From Channa striata (Eukaryota > Chordata > Actinopteri > Anabantiformes > Channidae), in NCBI GenBank assembly GCA_033026295.1, contig CM065189.1, positions 2,695,851-2,759,850 of the forward strand: a stretch of 64,000 nt of DNA, in the 5' to 3' direction. Positions within the stretch are counted from its first letter, which is position 1; each line of letters starts with the position of its first letter. The position numbers were made by a program, and so were the translations under genes. Under the pieces are notes generated by a model that was not told where the DNA came from, ran no database searches, and saw nothing but the letters and a program-made list of their open reading frames with translations. This document shows positions 62,001 to 64,000 of this stretch, one piece after another.

Positions 62001-62975
62001 CTCCTGCTCATTTTGGAATCAAGTTGGAAGCAAGTTAGACATTTAAGTTTTGTTTAAGTGAATGAAAGAGACTTAACAAGGAAAACAAAGTGTATGATAA
62101 ATACTGAGAAATACAAAAATTACATAATTAAATGGATTAGCGCTGTGGTTAGTAAAGTAGTTATTTGACAGGAAATGATTCCTATAAAATTTAGATAATC
62201 AAAAATTGTTTCACGTTCTGCTTTTACAGCACTTTTATCAAAAGCACTTTAGTACGCGCTCCAGCCAACCCAGCTATAGTCACATCTGAGTGCTCCTCTA
62301 GTTCTATCACAGACTTCATAAAACACTGACCCTAAACTGTAAATGTTCCCTTCAGCCAGTGATGCGAACCCAGAGACACTTCAACCCCCTCCACATCCCC
62401 AATGAGCTCCAGAAGGCCCTACCCTTTAAGAGCAAACCAAAACAGCAGCAAGCCAAAGGAAAGACCCCCAGAGACCTGCAGCGTCCCAGTGTGATCAGAG
62501 AGCCCCATGAGAGGAAGGTGAGCATAGAATCTACGGTTTCTCATTTTCCTTTTCTCAGCTATGTTGAAACCCTGCTCTGAACATTCAGACAACGGTGACA
62601 ACAGTAGAGCTGATAGAAAGGATGGGTACACAGTGAATACAACACCCAGGGTCTTGTGGATTCCTTTATCCACACAATGACTCACTACTCCCTGCGGGGT
62701 AACAGAACCTTATCAGTCCTTTTGTTCTTGTCCCGTTCCTTCAGGTGGCAGCCCTCCTCCACGCTCTGAGTACAGTTCATACCTACAAGAGGAAGAAAGC
62801 CCGTGTGGTGCAGCATACCAAACACAAGGAGTTCCTGCAGCAGAGGGAAAAACAGGAGGAGGCCAAGCTGAAGAGACAGAAGGAGGCACGCAAAAAACTG
62901 TACCGCATGATGGGCCAGATGGACCAGAAGAAGCACAGGTCCAGCCTGAAGGGGGCACAACAGGATGATTTATGA
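47021..62975 (+). CDS. bms1: Ribosome biogenesis GTPase BMS1
   Basis: Nucleolar GTPase of the small-subunit processome. In yeast and mammals BMS1 binds RCL1 and acts in early pre-18S cleavage and 40S assembly. Spliced from 22 coding exons it gives 1212 aa (human 1282) with no internal stop; the exon table is a separate entry. The ATG at 47021 begins MDGKVKKQKRHQQKH, the basic family N-terminus. The P-loop is GPPKVGKS at residues 88-95. The G4 position reads THLD (183-186), as in BMS1/TSR1 relatives. AARP2CN-like residues follow at about 230-315. Exons 10-15 encode acidic low-complexity sequence (including nine Asp from a GAT run), with the conserved LRKLVYG and LGGLFRV anchors. The RIBIOP_C domain covers about 790-1080 (FRPGMYVRVEI, VGYLQMRLKKHRWY, LLKYTPQHMHCG, FRIAATG, RTVSGVRGQIKKAL). 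The tail is a Lys/Glu-rich coiled coil. Confidence 0.97.
47262..47419 (-). mobile_element. tRNA-derived SINE in bms1 intron 2
   Basis: On the minus strand it starts GGGCGACTGTGGCACAGGAG (A box-like), then AGCCCAGGGTTGTTGGTTCGATCTC-type sequence containing the B box at 47356-47366. Then comes 'CACATGTCAAAGTGTCC' and 'GAGTAAGACACTGAAACCC'. The A/B box spacing is that of a tRNA-like pol III promoter. Short and without a coding region. Confidence 0.75.
49540..49690 (+). mobile_element. SINE 3' half in bms1 intron 7
   Basis: The body 'GGCCAGCTGCATAGCAGCTC' is followed by the tail 'GTAAAGCGCTTTAAATATAGG', 'GTGCTATATAACTTCACG' and 'TTTACCATTT'. It has the same tail family as the fragments at 9225-9290 and 45060-45194. 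Confidence 0.65.
52254..53837 (-). mobile_element. Tc1-family transposon, 1584 bp, intact ends
   Basis: Terminal inverted repeats of about 200 bp begin CAGTGAGGGAAAAAATT at 52254 and end with its complement at 53837. The two arms are alike at most positions (roughly 94% by eye). TA dinucleotides flank both ends (52252-52253 and 53838-53839), the Tc1/mariner target duplication. It sits in bms1 intron 11, transposase antisense to bms1. The high arm identity suggests a fairly recent insertion. Confidence 0.95.
52472..53492 (-). pseudogene. Tc1 transposase, frameshifted
   Basis: Cut-and-paste DDE transposase. The N-terminal frame (53492-53082) starts MAKTKELSKDVRDKIV and carries the paired-type helix-turn-helix DNA-binding region (AGMGYKTIAKQLG, RKWKKH) and a second HTH (TTREELVNDL). 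The C-terminal frame (53098-52472) carries the catalytic Asp in WSDETKIE, the second Asp in FQHDNDPKHTA and the Glu in SPDLNPIENLW, and ends ANKGFATK. The two frames overlap and are joined only by a shift of one base at about 53140-53150, so a single indel has broken the gene. Otherwise length (about 340 codons) and motifs are normal for the family. Confidence 0.92.
53840..54093 (+). other. remainder of bms1 intron 11
   Basis: Non-coding. It ends in the acceptor TTTTTTGCCAG before exon 12 at 54094. Nothing else is recognisable. Confidence 0.7.
55570..55945 (-). mobile_element. Tc1-like remnant (3' half) in bms1 intron 15
   Basis: On the minus strand, 55947-55700 encodes the C-terminal transposase string QQQRPRTVEQLESYIRQEWD, then NIPLQLQQLVSS, the part that follows the catalytic Glu in Tc1-like enzymes. 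A non-coding stretch with 'AAGTTGGGACA' leads towards the lost terminal repeat. The 5' part (transposon sense), including the DDE core, is missing. Confidence 0.75.
56530..56550. repeat. poly(T) tract, 21 T, bms1 intron 15
   Basis: 21 consecutive T about 48 bases before the exon 16 acceptor. A shorter T run and the TATCCTCAG acceptor follow. It may contribute to the polypyrimidine tract. Confidence 0.9.
57480..57800 (-). mobile_element. Tc1-like remnant (DDE core) in bms1 intron 17
   Basis: The minus strand encodes, with stops, a DHGKPHSACVTTAWLRRKK string followed by 'QVLD' and 'PARSPDLSPIE', the second-Asp to Glu region of a Tc1-like transposase. It is then joined directly to a terminal-repeat-like end ('ACAGACCCCATTTCAGTGAAG' in plus reading at about 57480). 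The C-terminal coding part has been deleted. It belongs to the same subfamily as the 55570-55945 remnant but is an independent copy, because bms1 exons 16 and 17 lie between them. Confidence 0.7.
58020..58990 (-). mobile_element. second Tc1-like family remnant in bms1 intron 17
   Basis: Begins with a terminal-repeat-like 'GTGATCTCCAAAACTATTGG' (about 58029). From 58400 to 58900 it reads as the reverse complement of a Tc1-like transposase gene with many breaks ('AACCTCCAGCAACCTCCTGTAG', 'GGGAACTTTGGACAGTTCTTCCTGAG', 'CTTGCGACGTCTGGTGTAAACGGC'). No long ORF remains. Family placement is inferred from resemblance to fish Tc1 copies. Confidence 0.55.
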
Positions 62976-63155
62976 GATAAACCTCTGTAGACTGAGATAA
63001 TCACTCTGATCTTGATCTCTTGATCTGAACTGTGACCTGAATGTAGCAGGTTGACACATTTGTATTTCCCATAACGTATAAAAAAAAAGTCAGTTGTTAA
63101 GAAAAAGTTGTCAGACATGGGGAGTTTGTTTTAATAAAAACTATTTTAAAAGAAC
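62976..63155 (+). terminator. bms1 3' untranslated region and poly(A) signal
   Basis: A short 3' UTR after the TGA at 62973-62975. AATAAA lies at 63133-63138, predicting cleavage around 63150-63160. Confidence 0.7.
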
Positions 63156-63159
63156 TAAT

Positions 63160-64000
63160 TTCTTCCACTATTTTAAAGCTGTTAGTTATTTTCTAAAACT
63201 ATTCTCTCGAATTCCAGTAAAACGTATTGTTATTGCTGCTGAGTGGGGGATCAAGCAGGCAGGCAAGAAGACTATAAGTGAATTTTCAAAATGAGGGGTT
63301 TTATTTACCGCCTAAAAATGAAAAGAAAAAAAACTGTCACAATTTGCTCTTATATCTGTTTTTTACCTTATCAGTAACCAATGGGCTTTACACTGCTGCT
63401 CGCACACACTCTTGAAATTAATAGAATCTCCAACATAATTTAATGAGGCAGGTAGTTGGTACAGTCCAATTGGCCACTTCCTGTGTTAAATAAACGCAAC
63501 CCAGCTTTTTTTTTTTTTTTTTGCTCAGGACCAACAAACAAACAACAGTAACCACCAGCTCTTTCATATAGTAATATTACTGAAGTTAACGTGACAGACG
63601 TTAACTAAATGTATGTCTTACGTGGGTTAGGGTTTGTGTAATGCATATTTTCAAAATAAGAAAAAAAATAAATGTTACATTTTTAATGTCTTTCTTCGTG
63701 TGAACAGAAAGAAGTAGCATGACACAGAATCCGTATGACCACGTCATTGGTGATGACATTGTCATCTTCGCGGCCTCAGGAGGGGGAGCAATTGTCCATT
63801 AATCCCAGGGTTGCTGGTTCGATTGACAATTGAGAGAATGTAGTATAACATGTCTCGGGGCAACATTGTGAAGTGAAATGCTGTCGTTATGTTTGTTTAA
63901 TTATTGCTGGCATAAGTTGTAAACATCCTATTCTTTTTTTTCCTAAGTGTAACTTCAGTCCTTCGGCCTAATTATTATTATTATTACTATTATGTCTGGA
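63160..64000. other. intergenic region 3' of bms1
   Basis: No gene is seen. It contains an 18-T run at about 63506-63523, a SINE copy at 63768-63840 and an (ATT)n patch near 63970-63990. Confidence 0.6.
63768..63840 (+). mobile_element. tRNA-headed SINE fragment
   Basis: Reads TCGCGGCCTCAGGAGGGGGA (A-box-like head), then 'AATCCCAGGGTTGCTGGTTCG' with the B box at 63816-63824 (GGTTCGATT). It matches the heads of the SINEs at 47262-47419 and 38655-38886 in the opposite orientation. Only the head is present. Confidence 0.6.

Larger units (their letters stand above)
47013..62975 (+). other. bms1: bms1 exon table (coding exons 2-23)
   Basis: All junctions are GT-AG and keep one frame. Exons: 2 47013-47193 (ATG 47021), 3 47486-47676, 4 48509-48588, 5 48766-48954, 6 49073-49215, 7 49369-49490, 8 49755-49948, 9 50081-50226, 10 50869-51374, 11 52088-52189, 12 54094-54248, 13 54337-54418, 14 54574-54653, 15 54761-54967, 16 56599-56787, 17 57183-57363, 18 59856-59914, 19 60122-60244, 20 60625-60772, 21 61051-61226, 22 62356-62517, 23 62745-62975. 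The coding length is 3639 bases. Intron 11 holds the Tc1 element; introns 15 and 17 hold Tc1 remnants. Least certain are the exon 10 donor (CAGG|GTAAAT) and whether a small acidic exon lies between exons 10 and 11, where the protein is shorter than the human one. Confidence 0.9.

Overview
The window is nuclear DNA of a teleost fish. The evidence is spliced vertebrate genes with GT-AG introns, fish-type Tc1 transposons, L2/Rex1-like LINE tails, a tRNA-headed SINE family, and abundant CA/TG and polyT tracts. The species cannot be read from the sequence; a percomorph-like teleost is a guess. I see no bacterial operon, CRISPR array, rRNA gene, intact tRNA gene or viral gene, and no convincing undescribed protein system. 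The most interesting material is regulatory and structural.

Layout. (1) 1-12.87 kb has no gene: an inverted LINE tail at 2.1-2.5 kb, a 0.5 kb polypyrimidine tract, microsatellites and unannotated sequence. (2) 12.88-15.8 kb holds egr2 (most like egr2b/krox20), + strand, two coding exons, 437 aa, three C2H2 zinc fingers. Its promoter has three perfect CArG boxes, ETS cores, a CRE-like site and a TATA-like box, the expected architecture of an immediate-early gene. (3) 15.8-20.7 kb is intergenic, with a compact TATA/AP-1/octamer module at 16.03-16.13 kb and an eroded Tc1 remnant. (4) 20.7-27.2 kb holds ado (cysteamine / N-terminal cysteine dioxygenase), - strand, convergent with egr2. It has two coding exons around a 4.6 kb intron that carries two LINE fragments, and an NRF1/ZNF143-type promoter. 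(5) 27.2-45.4 kb is an 18 kb gene-poor stretch with transposon debris, a POU/SOX motif cluster at 30.6-31.5 kb, a GC-rich block at 35.2-35.5 kb and a degenerate LINE reverse transcriptase at 40.5-41.6 kb. (6) At 45.2-45.44 kb a 125 bp tandem duplication carries two copies of a near-consensus CTCF site. (7) 45.5-63.15 kb holds bms1, + strand, one non-coding and 22 coding exons, 1212 aa, the ribosome-biogenesis GTPase. One nearly complete 1.58 kb Tc1 element (transposase frameshifted), several eroded Tc1 pieces and SINEs sit in its introns. (8) The last 0.85 kb is intergenic with one more SINE copy.

How the genes relate. EGR2 and ADO are also neighbours in human (10q21), and BMS1 is on the same human chromosome, so this is a conserved neighbourhood. 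The three proteins do not act in one pathway: egr2 is a hindbrain/Schwann-cell transcription factor, ado is an oxygen-dependent thiol dioxygenase, and bms1 is a housekeeping factor for 40S subunit assembly. The likely link is regulatory: distal egr2 enhancers may lie around and beyond ado, while a putative insulator pair shields the bms1 promoter.
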